Source: DASYAE01 sp036501535 (GTDB lineage: Bacteria; Actinomycetota; Actinomycetes; Streptomycetales; Catenulisporaceae). Taken from it: a stretch of DNA of 49,009 bases. The notes beneath the pieces were generated by a model that saw nothing but the letters and a program-made list of their open reading frames with translations, did no database searches and was not told where the DNA came from. Each line of letters opens with the position of its first letter. The stretch's first letter is position 1. This document shows, piece by piece, positions 1 through 8,890 of the stretch. The DNA lies in assembly GCA_036501535.1 (NCBI GenBank), contig DASYAE010000024.1, forward strand, positions 1-49,009. The letters are read 5' to 3'. Made by a program: the position numbers and the translations under genes.

Positions 1-127
1 ACTGCAGATCCTCGTGCACGCCGGTGAGGGTCTGGCCCATGCCCTTGACGTCCTCGCCGAACTGATTGACCGTCTGGAAGGCGACCTGCGCAGACTGATA
101 GTCCTGCATGATCCCGTCGTTCGCCAC
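1..127 (-). CDS. WXG100/ESX-like small protein, N-terminal part (runs off window)
   Basis: Reading from a GTG at 125-127, the minus strand stays open to the window edge and encodes 42 residues that begin VANDGIMQDYQSAQ. A GGCGGGGG stretch lies just upstream as a possible ribosome binding site. The acidic, Gln-rich helical start, with regularly spaced hydrophobics (YQSAQVAF, VNQFGEDV), resembles the first helix of WXG100/ESAT-6-like proteins, which are exported by ESX (type VII) systems or form N-terminal helical modules of toxins. The WxG turn would lie outside the window, so the family call is inference. It sits 118 bp downstream of the long minus-strand operon and may be its last gene or a separate unit. 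Confidence 0.5.
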   Translation of the reverse strand, partial: MANDGIMQDYQSAQVAFQTVNQFGEDVKGMGQTLTGVHEDLQ

Positions 128-245
128 GATCAGCCCCCGCCTTCGCACCTCTCCGGACGTCCTCGGCCGGTATCAACGCAACATACTGCGATGATCACCG
201 GCGCGCAACGAGACCGGGGCCTGATCACGCTCAGCGGGACGGCGG

Positions 246-2126
246 TCAGCTGCTGCCTTGCGGTGAGCTCGCGGGGCGGTGCGGCCGGCCGGGCTCCTGC
301 CGGGCGGCGAGTTCGTAGAGGTGGGCGGCGCGGCGGTAGTCGCCGTTGTGCTCGTGGACTTCTGCGGCGCGGACGAGGTCGCCGTGCCGTTCGGCGAGCC
401 ACGCGTCCTCGCGCCAGTCGTGCGGCGGGAGGCGAGCGCTCGAGAGGTCGGGGGAGCGATGGCGAACGGGGCTTCCGGCTGCCCGGGTTCCGGGTGGGAG
501 TGGTGGCAGGAGCGGAGGCGCGGGCCGGGCGGGTGAGCCGGGCGTGGCGTTCGGCGGCGGTTCGCCGATGTCGGCGCCGTCTGCGCTGTCGGCGGCGTCG
601 AGTGCTCGCACGACGTCGGCGGGCACCTGGACGTCGATCCGCGGGCGCTCGCCGACCCACAGGGTCCAGATCGGCCGGCACGTCGTCAGGTCGAAGGCCA
701 TGCCGTGATCGCCGCGCACGAGGACGATCGCGTTGCGTTCGTCCGCCGCGAAAAGGCGGTGCCGGGCCCCGGGCGGCAGCGTCGGCTGCAGCCGGCGGCC
801 CAGCGGTAGATAGAGCGGTCCCGGCCCGATGCGGTAGAGCGGCTCGCCGACGGCCAGCCGCTCGAGCAGGCCGCCGGGCGCCAGCACGAGATGGTGGTCG
901 CGTCCCGGGGCGATCAGGGCTACCTCGGCGAGCGGCTGGCCCTGCAGCAGGTCGGAGACGCAGGACAGGTCGGCGTCGTCGAGGAGCATGGCATCGACGG
1001 CGACGCCGTGTGTCGTGGCCCTGATGAGGCCCAGCTCAGGGGCCTGCGGAACGGCGCCGTCACCGGTCAGGGTCCACCCTTCGGCTGGGCCTACGAGTTC
1101 GTACACGTCGGACAGGCGGACGAGGCCGACGCCGTCGTGGTAGCGCCCGCCGTCCTGCGCCGTGAGGACGTGGCAGCCGAAGGCCGGTTCGGCCAGCACC
1201 CAGCCGCCGGGTCCGGCTCGCTCGGCCAGCGTGGCAAGATGCCGGTCGGGCAGAGCGGAGGCCACGTGGTGCTGGATCAGGAGGTGCTCGCCGGCGCGTC
1301 GGCAGACGAGGGTGAAGGGGTCGCGCTCGAGCGCGCCGACGAACGCGGGCGGCAGCGCTGCCAAGGGGCCGCGCAGCACCACCTCGTAGCGCGGCCCGCC
1401 GAGATCGTAGGGTTCTTCGTCGCGAGGCCCGAACAGCGGGCTGAGCGACACGATCCGGTAGCTGACATCGAGTTCGAGGTCGAGTGCCCGCCGCGCGACT
1501 GCGGCCAGCCGCTCGCCGGACAGCAGCGCGGTCAGCTCCTTCCGGGGCCGCCGGGTCATCGGCTGGAGGCCCGCCGTGCGCACGAGGTCCAGCAGCTCGA
1601 CATCGCGCAGGTCCGGCGGGGTGTCCGGTTTCGCCGCGCTGCGCCCGGCCGGTGGCGGCCCCCAGGTCCGGTCCGGGACGAGGTGGCCGCCGGTCTCCAC
1701 GTACGGCCTGCCGTGCGCGGCGGCGGTGATCTCGCGTCCGATGTCGAGGGAGAGCTCTGCCACGGCCCACCACGCGCTGGCAGACGGCGCGTGGGCGAAC
1801 CGCAGCGACCCGGCCCGGCCGAGGTCGCCGACCTGGCCGGCGAATACGAGTGCTGCTGCCGCGGTGCCGAACCGGCCGCCGACCCGGTCGGGAGGCGCGG
1901 GAGGTGGAGGGGGTGCGGGATGCGCGGGCTCGGGTGGCGGACTGCCGGTACGGCCGCCCGGCGGGCGCGGCGACGGATTGGAGGGTGGATCGGCGCGCAC
2001 CTCTGCGATGCTGCCCGCGGGCGCCCGTTTTGCCGCCGCGGGGGGCGTGGGCTTCGCGGGCGGCGTGGGCGGCGTGGGCGGCGCCGGTTGCCGGTCCGTC
2101 TTCTTCGGGTCGCGTCGGAATGCCAT
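246..2126 (-). CDS. Accessory protein of the MoxR/AAA ternary system (function unknown)
   Basis: This 626-aa protein starts at an ATG (2124-2126), three bases after the upstream stop; a longer reading to 2252 would overlap the previous gene. Residues 1 to about 110 are Pro/Ala-rich and disordered (DRQPAPPTPPTPPAKP-type sequence). The middle is a mostly beta-strand region with recurring short hydrophobic strands, for example PLYRIGPGPLYLPLG and FDLTTCRPIWTLWVGE. A second Pro-rich linker leads to a C-terminal helical-repeat fragment (GDLVRAAEVHEHNGDYRRAAHLYELA) like a TPR hairpin and like the neighbouring 198-aa protein. I recognise no enzyme motif. Its place as last gene after MoxR and AAA+ genes fits the beta-rich accessory ('bpX'/'X') proteins of vWA-MoxR-AAA ternary systems. 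That assignment is inference. Confidence 0.6.
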   Translation of the reverse strand: MAFRRDPKKTDRQPAPPTPPTPPAKPTPPAAAKRAPAGSIAEVRADPPSNPSPRPPGGRTGSPPPEPAHPAPPPPPAPPDRVGGRFGTAAAALVFAGQVGDLGRAGSLRFAHAPSASAWWAVAELSLDIGREITAAAHGRPYVETGGHLVPDRTWGPPPAGRSAAKPDTPPDLRDVELLDLVRTAGLQPMTRRPRKELTALLSGERLAAVARRALDLELDVSYRIVSLSPLFGPRDEEPYDLGGPRYEVVLRGPLAALPPAFVGALERDPFTLVCRRAGEHLLIQHHVASALPDRHLATLAERAGPGGWVLAEPAFGCHVLTAQDGGRYHDGVGLVRLSDVYELVGPAEGWTLTGDGAVPQAPELGLIRATTHGVAVDAMLLDDADLSCVSDLLQGQPLAEVALIAPGRDHHLVLAPGGLLERLAVGEPLYRIGPGPLYLPLGRRLQPTLPPGARHRLFAADERNAIVLVRGDHGMAFDLTTCRPIWTLWVGERPRIDVQVPADVVRALDAADSADGADIGEPPPNATPGSPARPAPPLLPPLPPGTRAAGSPVRHRSPDLSSARLPPHDWREDAWLAERHGDLVRAAEVHEHNGDYRRAAHLYELAARQEPGRPHRPASSPQGSS

Positions 2127-2128
2127 GG

Positions 2129-2725
2129 TCAGCGTGTCGGCGAATCGGCGGAGGAGGGCTCCGCGGCGGGCAGGATCAGTTCGCACTGCAGGACCTTCCA
2201 GGACCATGCCGCCCAGCGGTCGGCGGCGCCGGGAATGCGGCCGCGCACGCACGCGGCGTAGATCGACGCCACCTGGTCCTCACGCCCCATGCTCTCCGCG
2301 ACCGCCACGGCCCACGATTCGACATGCCCGTCGGCATATCCAACAGGCCGATCGAGGTAGGCGCAGGCATCGGCGAGAACGCCGAGCGGACCAGATTCGG
2401 GCCGGTGATCGACGACGTCGCAGCGGGCGAGCGCGAGCCGCCACCGCAGGCGCTCGGCGCCGCCTGCCCGCGAGCGGCCGAAACGTTCCAGAGCGCGTGC
2501 CGCCGCGACGTCCCCGACGTGGTGGGCGAGCTGCCAGATCGCGAAATCGTACGTCCCGGCGGCGGCGTACGCGTCGGCCGCTTCGCGATGGAGGCCGAGC
2601 TGCACGTACTGCTCCGCGGCGGGGTGGTGCGCGCCCGCGGCCGTGAAGCAGCGTGCTGCTTCGGCGCGCTCGCCTGCGCGCAGATAGCACCTGGCGGCGC
2701 GGTTGAGGAGATTGGAGTCAGCCAC
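2129..2725 (-). CDS. TPR-like helical repeat protein, ternary-system accessory
   Basis: This 198-aa protein overlaps the preceding gene by 8 bp and ends 3 bp before the next start, so it is translationally coupled on both sides. The N-terminal half shows paired-helix repeats of TPR character: NRAARCYLRAGERAEAARCF, then AAEQYVQLGLHREAADAYAAAG with the typical small and aromatic spacing. The C-terminal half is helical with no recognisable motif (WRLALARCDVV, WAAWSWKVLQCELILP). There is no signal peptide or membrane segment. It probably acts as a scaffold or recognition subunit with the adjacent MoxR/AAA proteins. The TPR-like fold is read from the pattern; the role is inferred from position only. 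Confidence 0.6.
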   Translation of the reverse strand: MADSNLLNRAARCYLRAGERAEAARCFTAAGAHHPAAEQYVQLGLHREAADAYAAAGTYDFAIWQLAHHVGDVAAARALERFGRSRAGGAERLRWRLALARCDVVDHRPESGPLGVLADACAYLDRPVGYADGHVESWAVAVAESMGREDQVASIYAACVRGRIPGAADRWAAWSWKVLQCELILPAAEPSSADSPTR

Positions 2726-2993
2726 GCAGCGGCCGTCCCTCGGTGCGCGCGGGGCTCTCGTCCTGCTCCGGCGGGGCCGCGTGCGGTTCGACGTGCTTGG
2801 GCGGGCGTTCGGCGCCGCCCGGGATCTGCTCGACGAGGGCGTGCCGCTCGACCACCCGGCCGATGTCCGCGGCCGCCCGGTCGTGCCGGGCGTCGTGGTC
2901 GGCCGCCGGCGCCCGGCCGTCCACGTCCTCGACGAGGAAGGTCTCGACCTCGCCGGTCTCGGCGTTGAAGCGGAACCTGAACCGCAGCCGCAT
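2718..2993 (-). CDS. Small basic/acidic beta protein, ternary-system accessory
   Basis: This 91-aa protein uses the ATG at 2991-2993, which overlaps the upstream stop as TGATG. The codons upstream in the same frame belong to a shadow of the previous gene. It opens with an alternating strand MRLRFRFRF followed by NAETGEVETFLVEDVDG, a beta-hairpin-like start recalling short DUF2997-type proteins. The rest is charged and probably disordered (ADHDARHDRAAADIG, KHVEPHAAPPEQDESPA). Its coupling to the coiled-coil gene before it suggests the two are made in fixed ratio and may bind each other. No enzymatic residues are visible, and I cannot name a family with confidence. Confidence 0.6.
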   Translation of the reverse strand: MRLRFRFRFNAETGEVETFLVEDVDGRAPAADHDARHDRAAADIGRVVERHALVEQIPGGAERPPKHVEPHAAPPEQDESPARTEGRPLRG

Positions 2994-3769
2994 CAGCTCA
3001 CGTCCAGTTCGAATTCGATGTCGACGATGCCGTCGCTCTCGGTGCAGCGCAGGCCCTCGGCACCACGGTTGCGCGCGAAGGCCATGATCGCGTCGCGGTA
3101 GGCGGCGCCCAGCGCTTGGTAGAACAGGTTGCGGCCTTCGATGCCGGTCGCGGTCAAGCGAGCGGCGGCCTCGTCGCGAAGCTGCACGGACCGCTCGGCC
3201 GCCGCCTCGCTGAGCGCCGCGTCCGCCTCGGCCTCGGCCTCGGCCTGCACCTGCGCGCCCTCCCTCTCGTCGATCTCGCGCCGGGCCCGGTCCAGGCGGC
3301 GGCGCGCGGCGTCGTCCAGGGCCGCAGCAGCGTTCTGCTCGGCGTCGCGCCGGGCGTCGTCGGCGGTGACGCCCTGCCACTCGTCGTCGTAGTAGACGCC
3401 CTCGCCCTCGCCGCGCACCTCCTCGGCGAGCTCGCCCGCGGCGGTCGTCGTCGCCTCGATCGACACGCTCACGTCGGCCGTGGCCGTGGCGACGATCTCC
3501 AGCTCGCGGGCGGCCGGGTCGTAGAGGACGTATCCGTGCTCGAGCTCGTGCCGGTAGGCGTCGCCGTCACGCTCCCACCCGGGGCTGCCGGCGAGCACGG
3601 TCGCGAGCGCGGCCAGGGTGGGGCCGCCGATCGTCGTGCCGAGCGGTTCGCGGATGCGCACCTCGCCGTCGGCGCGGCCGGTGCGCTGCGCCCGGCGGCG
3701 CACCTGCTGCTGCCAGGCCTCTGCGATCTCGCGGGTGGCGGTGACGCGCACGCGCCGCGGGTTACACAT
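2993..3769 (-). CDS. Coiled-coil accessory protein of MoxR/FtsH-type ternary system
   Basis: This 258-aa protein begins MCNPRRVRVTATREIAEAWQ, an opening I associate with FtsH-ternary-system accessory families (recalled, not checked). Residues about 1-120 form an alpha/beta domain (PTLAALATVLAGSPGW, HGYVLYDPAARELEIVATA). Residues about 135-215 are Ala/Glu/Arg-rich and should form a long helical coiled coil (DARRDAEQNAAAALDDAARRR, then a Glu/Ala run). The end is a compact domain finishing IVDIEFELDVS. It overlaps the MoxR gene upstream by 8 bp and shares a TGATG junction with the small gene downstream. The neighbours suggest it is an adaptor or substrate for the MoxR/AAA chaperones. No catalytic motif is seen. 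Confidence 0.65.
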   Translation of the reverse strand: MCNPRRVRVTATREIAEAWQQQVRRRAQRTGRADGEVRIREPLGTTIGGPTLAALATVLAGSPGWERDGDAYRHELEHGYVLYDPAARELEIVATATADVSVSIEATTTAAGELAEEVRGEGEGVYYDDEWQGVTADDARRDAEQNAAAALDDAARRRLDRARREIDEREGAQVQAEAEAEADAALSEAAAERSVQLRDEAAARLTATGIEGRNLFYQALGAAYRDAIMAFARNRGAEGLRCTESDGIVDIEFELDVS

Positions 3770-4991
3770 CGTCCAGATCCTCCCGGTACTTTTCGCGGAA
3801 GCCGGTGATGACGAGGCGGATCTCCTGCTGGATCTCCGCGAGCAGCGCGCCCTCGGCCGGGTGGCTGTTGCGCACCTCGTCGGCGAGGCGGCGCAGCCGG
3901 CGCATCAGCTCGTGGTACTCCTCCCGCGCGGCGAGCACGTCCCGGTGGGCCTGCAGTTCGCGCAGGTCGATGCGGATCTCGGCGACGTCGCGCACCCGGT
4001 GCCCCGGCTGCGCCACGGCGATGCCGTGGCCGGCGACGATCCGGTGGAACGCGGGCTCGTCGCGCACGTCCGCCCAGACGTGGACGAGCACTGCGAGGTC
4101 CGCCGCCTCCGCCTTGGCGCGGCCGGCGAGCAGCGCGGCGGCCGCGATCACCTTCTGGGCCTTGACCGCGCGGCGGTCCGAGAAGACGACGCCCTCCTCG
4201 CGCAGATCCCTGACGATGCGCGCGTAGGTGTTGCGCACCGGGCCGAGGTCGACGTCGGCGAGCGCTTCGTGCAGCAGGGCCAGATCGGACAGCCTGAAGA
4301 CGGTGCGGGTGCGCGCGACCTCCCCGGCGGCCGGACCGGGCCGGGCGATGAGCTCGCGCTCGGCGGCCCAGCCGGTGTCGAGCAGGTCTTCGAGCTCGTC
4401 GTCGGGGACGTAGTCGAGTCGGCAGCGAAGCAGGAACCGGTCGCCGAACGCGGCGAGCACCGGGTCGTCGGGCACTTCGTTGCTGGCGCCGAGCAGGGTG
4501 ACCAGGTTGCAGGGCTCGACGGCGGAGCCGTTGTGGAAGCGCCGGTCGTTGATGAGGGTCAGCAGGGTATTGAGGATCGCGGAGCTGCCCTGGAAGACCT
4601 CGTCGAGGAAGGCCAGGTGGGCGCGCGGCAGCATGCCCGCGGTGTTGACCCGGTACTCGCCCTCCTGCTGGAAGCGGCGCACGTCCAGCGGCCCGAACAG
4701 CTCGGCCGGCTCGGTGAACCGGCTGAGCAGGTACGTGAACGGCGGGCTGTCGAGCAGCTCGCCGAACCGGCCCAGCAGCGCCGTCTTCGCGGTGCCGGGC
4801 GGTCCGACGAGCAGGACGTGCTCGCGGCACAGCAGCGCGAGGCCGATGAGGTCGATCGTGCCGCCGCGGCCGACGAACTCGCGCTTGAGCCGGTCGAGCC
4901 GGCTGGCGAAGGTGCGCGCCAGGACCCTGATGCGCTGGTGCTCGGGACCCGGCCGGGCCGGCGTCGGTTTGGTCGGCGTGGGCACGTTCAT
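3762..4991 (-). CDS. MoxR-family AAA+ ATPase (RavA-like)
   Basis: This 409-aa protein is a MoxR/RavA-type AAA+ ATPase, a chaperone-like motor that usually works with a von Willebrand A protein. The Walker A motif GPPGTAKT is at about residues 63-70 and the Walker B motif LAFLDEVF at about 126-133. A sensor-1 region (LLGASNEVPDDP) and a following Arg (FGDRFLLR) are present. The C-terminal part is the helical lid plus an extra helical tail (LRELQAHRDVLAAREEYHEL). The start overlaps the stop of the AAA+ gene before it as ATGA. A vWA-like partner is encoded in the same operon at 13452-16823, which supports a MoxR-vWA pair. Confidence 0.9.
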   Translation of the reverse strand: MNVPTPTKPTPARPGPEHQRIRVLARTFASRLDRLKREFVGRGGTIDLIGLALLCREHVLLVGPPGTAKTALLGRFGELLDSPPFTYLLSRFTEPAELFGPLDVRRFQQEGEYRVNTAGMLPRAHLAFLDEVFQGSSAILNTLLTLINDRRFHNGSAVEPCNLVTLLGASNEVPDDPVLAAFGDRFLLRCRLDYVPDDELEDLLDTGWAAERELIARPGPAAGEVARTRTVFRLSDLALLHEALADVDLGPVRNTYARIVRDLREEGVVFSDRRAVKAQKVIAAAALLAGRAKAEAADLAVLVHVWADVRDEPAFHRIVAGHGIAVAQPGHRVRDVAEIRIDLRELQAHRDVLAAREEYHELMRRLRRLADEVRNSHPAEGALLAEIQQEIRLVITGFREKYREDLDDV

Positions 4992-6973
4992 GGGCGGCGG
5001 TCCTCCGAAGCCGCGTCAGCGGCGGTGATCGGCGGGCGGTCCCGGCCGGCGGCCGGCACCAGGGTGACCCGGGTGTTCGTCTCCTGGCGTCCCCGCGGGC
5101 CGGGGCGCCCGGCGGCCGCGGTGCTGCGGTCGGCGTCCCGCTGCTGGCGGCCCCGCCGCAGCGCGCCGACGAACTCGCCGAGCCGGCGCGCGTCGACCGG
5201 GCGGCGGCTGCCGACCAGCTCGTCGGCCCGGCCGTCCCGGAAGATCGACCGGATGTCGTCGCCGTTGAGGCCCTCCGTCGCCCGCGCGATCGCCTCGAGC
5301 AGCGCGGGGCCGGCCGGCACGCCGAAGTGGCCGGCGTGCCAGCGGGCGATCTCGACCCGCGCGGCGGCGTCCGGCAGGTCGATCCGGATCGGCCGGAACC
5401 GGCTGGGCCGCAGCAGCGCCTCGTCGATCAGGTCCAGCCGGTTGGTGGTGCCGATGATCAGCACCGGCACCTCCGGGCGGAAGCCGTCCAGCTCGGTCAG
5501 CAGCTGCGCGACGATGGCGTTGCCGGCCCGGCTGCCGCCGTCGTCCCGGCGGCTGCGCTGCGCGGCGATCGAGTCGAACTCGTCGAACACGACCACCGCG
5601 GGCGCGTTGCGGCGCGCCTCCGCGAACAGGTCGCGCACCTTGCGCTCGCTCTCCCCGACGTACATGTCGGTGACCTCGGGCCCTGATACCACGAGCAGGG
5701 TGCCGCCGAGCGTGCTGGCGACCGCCTTCGCGAACAGCGTCTTGCCGGTGCCCGGCGGCCCGTGGAAGATGAAGCCGCGCGGCACCAGGTCGTGGCGCAG
5801 GTGCTCGGGCAGGTCGGCGGCGCCGCCGATGATCGCAAGGGCCTGCTGCAGCTCGCGCTTGACCGCGCCGTAGCCGCCGATCGCGTCGAAGCCGACGTTC
5901 GGCACCTCGAACGCGCTGGACGTCCTGGCCTTGAACGTCCGCAGCTCGCTGAGCAGGTCGGCGAACGTCAGGCCGGCCGGCCGGTGATCGGCGTGCTGGT
6001 GGAAGGCGAAGCGGATGGCGTGCCGCAGCCGCACCGCGTTCATGCCGGCGACGTGCTTGTACAGGCCGGCCGCGTCGAAGCCCTCGAACAAGCCCGCCTC
6101 CTCGGCGGTCACCAGGGCCTGCCCCACCGCGACGCGCCCGCCCCCGCTCGCGGCGACCTCCCGCGGCAGGATGTCCACCGCGAGCCTGACCGCGAACCGG
6201 TTCGCGAGCACTTCGGGGACGTTGAGCGAGGGGTCGACGAAGCCGAGCAGAATGCACTCGGCCCGCTCATAGAGCGCCTCGGTCAGCTCGCGCGCCTCGC
6301 CGGACAGCGCGCTGTCGGTACCGCCCGCGAGCAGGTCGAGGTAGGGCACGACCAGCACGTCCCCCGCGTTGGCCTGGGCGACCGCGGCCTGGAGTGCGTT
6401 GAGCATCTCGTTGCGCCGGCTCGGGCTGAGGCCGGGCAGCGCGGGCGCGTCGGTGCCGGCGGTCCTGATCTGCTGCGTCGGCCGGCCCGAGCGGCCCGCG
6501 ATCTCGCCGGCCAGGTGCTCGACCAGGAGCTTGTCGCAGCGCACGAGTACGGACAGGCCGCGCTCGAGGTAGGCGGCGGCGCGGTTGATCTCCGGGTCGT
6601 GCGCGATCAGCACCGCCTCCCGCTCGCTCAGCGTCTCGGGATGGCCCGGCCCGGCGCTGAGGATCGGCCTGTTCGGACCGGGGCCCGGCGGCGGAACCGG
6701 TTGGAGGACCGGGACCGACGGGAGTCCGATGGTCACGCCGGGCGGTACATACACGGGTGTGTCGGGACCGGCCGCCGCGATCTCGTGCGTCACCCGGCAG
6801 ACCTTCAGCGCGAGGTGGTCCGGCGTCAGCGGGGTCAGCGAGAACGCGGGCAGGTCGGCCAGCAGCTGACCCACCGTCAGCTCCGGCTCGTCGAGCTCCG
6901 CCATGACCCAGCGGTCGTGGAACCGCTCCGGCTCGAACGGGATGAACGCGAGTGTGCGCTTGTCCTGACTCAT
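4988..6973 (-). CDS. FtsH/CDC48-type AAA+ ATPase with degenerate N-terminal AAA-like half
   Basis: This 661-aa protein starts at the ATG at 6971-6973, overlapping the previous stop as ATGA. The frame continues further upstream only as a shadow. Residues about 360-600 are a classical AAA+ module: Walker A GPPGTGKT (405-412), Walker B VVVFDEFDS (460-468), sensor-1/SRH IGTTNRLDLIDEALLRPSRFR. The last motif keeps the arginines where RPGRFD is usual. Residues about 115-270 look like a decayed AAA-like domain (VLIAHDPEINRAAAYLERG, GDVLVVPYLDLLAGG) without a P-loop. No membrane helix or HEXXH protease site is present, so it is an unfoldase rather than an FtsH protease. It probably unfolds or remodels proteins marked by the operon's ubiquitin-like machinery. 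Confidence 0.9.
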   Translation of the reverse strand: MSQDKRTLAFIPFEPERFHDRWVMAELDEPELTVGQLLADLPAFSLTPLTPDHLALKVCRVTHEIAAAGPDTPVYVPPGVTIGLPSVPVLQPVPPPGPGPNRPILSAGPGHPETLSEREAVLIAHDPEINRAAAYLERGLSVLVRCDKLLVEHLAGEIAGRSGRPTQQIRTAGTDAPALPGLSPSRRNEMLNALQAAVAQANAGDVLVVPYLDLLAGGTDSALSGEARELTEALYERAECILLGFVDPSLNVPEVLANRFAVRLAVDILPREVAASGGGRVAVGQALVTAEEAGLFEGFDAAGLYKHVAGMNAVRLRHAIRFAFHQHADHRPAGLTFADLLSELRTFKARTSSAFEVPNVGFDAIGGYGAVKRELQQALAIIGGAADLPEHLRHDLVPRGFIFHGPPGTGKTLFAKAVASTLGGTLLVVSGPEVTDMYVGESERKVRDLFAEARRNAPAVVVFDEFDSIAAQRSRRDDGGSRAGNAIVAQLLTELDGFRPEVPVLIIGTTNRLDLIDEALLRPSRFRPIRIDLPDAAARVEIARWHAGHFGVPAGPALLEAIARATEGLNGDDIRSIFRDGRADELVGSRRPVDARRLGEFVGALRRGRQQRDADRSTAAAGRPGPRGRQETNTRVTLVPAAGRDRPPITAADAASEDRRP

Positions 6974-7896
6974 CGGCCGCCTCCCCGTACGTCGAGCCGG
7001 TAACGCCGGACCAGGGTGAGCCAGTCCTCGGCCTCGGTGAGAACGCGGCGTGCCCGCACGAGTTCCGGCTCGCGCCGCTTGAGATCCGCCAGCGGCGCCC
7101 AGTACGCCACCGTCCTGATCGCGAGCTCGCCGGGCTGTCCCCGGCCGGCGAGCGCCCTGGCCGCCTCGCGCCGCCTCTGGTCCCAGTCCGCCCGGTGCCG
7201 CAGCAGCGCGGTGACGTAGACGTCTGCGACGAACGGCTGCTCGGCGCGATCTGCCTGGGCGATGCGCGCGAGCACATCGGTGCGCCACGCGAGGACGGCC
7301 GGATCGGCGTGCCAGCGGGCAAGGGCGGAGCGCAACACCTCGGCACCGCGCGGCCGGGCGAGCATCGCCACCGCGACAGCGGTCTGCCGTGCGGTTCCCG
7401 CAGTCCTCTCGCCGCCGGCCGCCGGGCGGTGCAGCACCGCGGTGAGGGGCGACGCGCTCAACAGCGTCTCGGCGGCGGGTGCGCCGGGCACGCGGAGCCA
7501 GGGTTCGACCACGGCGTGCCGGGCGAGCGCGTCGAGCCAGGCGCCCTCGGCCGGTGCGGCGTCGGCGAGGCCGGGCGGGTCGATGAGCTCGGCGAGCCGC
7601 TTCGCCGTCGCGGGCCGGTCATTCCAGCCGCCGGCCGCGGCGGCCAGGAAGAGCGCGCCCGGCCCTGCGGCGCCCCGGTCGCCGAGGGGTGGTCGGCCGG
7701 CGCCCAGGCGCGCGCCGGTGTCGCGCACGAGGTCGCCGAGGGCTGACAAGGCCTCCAGCGTGGGGCGGGCGAGCGAACCCGGGTCGCGCAGCGGTCCGGA
7801 CGGCGGCGGCCCGGCCGCGTCCGCGGCCGCCCACGCCAGCGCCCGGCGGGCGGTCTCCTCGGCGTCCATGCCGCCGATCCGGTCACCCGCCGTCAT
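6970..7896 (-). CDS. Helical protein of unknown function in ternary/Ubl operon
   Basis: This protein has 308 aa from the ATG at 7896, which overlaps the JAB gene by 14 bp. An internal ATG at 7869 (MDAEETARRALAW) would leave a 13-bp gap and is an alternative start; both have G-rich upstream sequence. The protein is Ala/Arg/Leu-rich and almost wholly helical, with repeated Trp residues (GGWNDRPATAKRLAELI, ALARWHADPAVLAW, RTVAYWAPLADLKRREPEL). There is no signal peptide, membrane segment or catalytic motif. Its stop overlaps the AAA+ start as ATGA, so it is probably made in balance with that ATPase and could be its adaptor. I do not recognise the family. Confidence 0.6.
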   Translation of the reverse strand: MTAGDRIGGMDAEETARRALAWAAADAAGPPPSGPLRDPGSLARPTLEALSALGDLVRDTGARLGAGRPPLGDRGAAGPGALFLAAAAGGWNDRPATAKRLAELIDPPGLADAAPAEGAWLDALARHAVVEPWLRVPGAPAAETLLSASPLTAVLHRPAAGGERTAGTARQTAVAVAMLARPRGAEVLRSALARWHADPAVLAWRTDVLARIAQADRAEQPFVADVYVTALLRHRADWDQRRREAARALAGRGQPGELAIRTVAYWAPLADLKRREPELVRARRVLTEAEDWLTLVRRYRLDVRGGGR

Positions 7897-8890
7897 TCCC
7901 CGCCACCCAGTAGGCCGTCAGCGCCATGTCGTCGGCGGAGGGGCGGAAGAAACGCAGCACCCTGCCCTCGTCGGAGAGGTTGACCAGGGCCGCGATCTGC
8001 CACGGCCGCCGGAACGTGCTGTGGTGCAGGGAGACGTCGATGGACGAGAGCCCGAACGCGTCGGTCGCCGGGAACAGGTGCGTGTGGTACCAGCCGACGA
8101 GCTGCTCGCCGAGGCCGCGGCGGATTATCTGCTCGCTGATGCGCAGGAAGCTCTCCCCGGTGAAGGTGAAGTGCAGCAGCGACGCCCCGGTGCGCTCCGC
8201 CTGCGCCGCCGTGGTGATCTCGACGAGGCGCCGCCCGGGGTGCTCGCCGTCCGTGTAGACGCTGCCGAGCAGGAATCCGCCCTCCTCGACCTTGTCCGAG
8301 AACGGCGCGCTGCGGGTCAGGGACTCGAACACGTCGTCCCGGACCACGACACCGACCGGCTCGTCCGGTCGGGGCGCGCCGCCGCGGATGCCGAGCTCGT
8401 CCAGGGTCCTGGCCGGGGGATCGTCCTCGGGCACCTCCTCGACCCGGAACCGGGCCCGGCGCGGCGCCGGGCCGCCCAGCGAGACCTCGTTGCGCACCCG
8501 CGGCGCGGGCCGCACCATCGCGAACTTCTCCAGCCCGGGGCCGCGCAGGCCGAAGCCCCAGTGCGGCTCGTCCGGGAAGCGCTCGGCCAGCACGCGCTGC
8601 AGGGGCCGCCCGACGATCTCGCGCACGGTGTGCGGATGCCGGTAGACGACCGCGTCGCCGCGGCTGACCTGGACCAGCACATAGCCGCACTCGGCCCGCA
8701 GGTTCACCACCGCCGGCCAGCCGCCGAGCTCCTGCTCGTCGGCCAGCGGCAGGAACGAGAGCCGGATCCGGCAGTGCTCCAGGTCGTCCCCCACGACCGG
8801 TTCCAGCGCCGCGTTCAGCAGCGGCCCGAACGGTATCTGACCGGCCGGCACATAGTCGTCGGTGCGATACAGGTCCACCTCGACGCTCAC
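7883..8890 (-). CDS. JAB/JAMM (MPN) metallopeptidase, putative deubiquitinase-like
   Basis: This 335-aa protein starts at a GTG (8888-8890) overlapping the E2 stop as GTGA; the open frame further upstream is a shadow. The C-terminal half (about 175-335) is a JAB/MPN domain. It has Glu202/203 in KVEEGGFLLG and the zinc motif HTH at 269-271, followed after ten residues by SSID (282-285), the HxHx(10)SxxD form of JAMM. Such enzymes cleave isopeptide or peptide bonds after ubiquitin-like proteins. The N-terminal half (about 1-150) is a separate alpha/beta domain (VDLYRTDDYVPAG, LEHCRIRLSFLPLADEQELGGW) with no motif I know. Immediate coupling to E2 and E1 genes supports a role in maturing or removing a ubiquitin-like modifier. 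Confidence 0.92.
   Translation of the reverse strand: MSVEVDLYRTDDYVPAGQIPFGPLLNAALEPVVGDDLEHCRIRLSFLPLADEQELGGWPAVVNLRAECGYVLVQVSRGDAVVYRHPHTVREIVGRPLQRVLAERFPDEPHWGFGLRGPGLEKFAMVRPAPRVRNEVSLGGPAPRRARFRVEEVPEDDPPARTLDELGIRGGAPRPDEPVGVVVRDDVFESLTRSAPFSDKVEEGGFLLGSVYTDGEHPGRRLVEITTAAQAERTGASLLHFTFTGESFLRISEQIIRRGLGEQLVGWYHTHLFPATDAFGLSSIDVSLHHSTFRRPWQIAALVNLSDEGRVLRFFRPSADDMALTAYWVAGNDGG

Noticed and set aside
891..2261. Long plus-strand frame over the ternary accessory gene
   Set aside because: No recognisable motifs, composition typical of antisense frames, and it conflicts with the coupled minus-strand gene.
4988..6973. FtsH protease proper
   Set aside because: The AAA+ core is FtsH/CDC48-like, but there is no membrane segment and no HEXXH peptidase domain.
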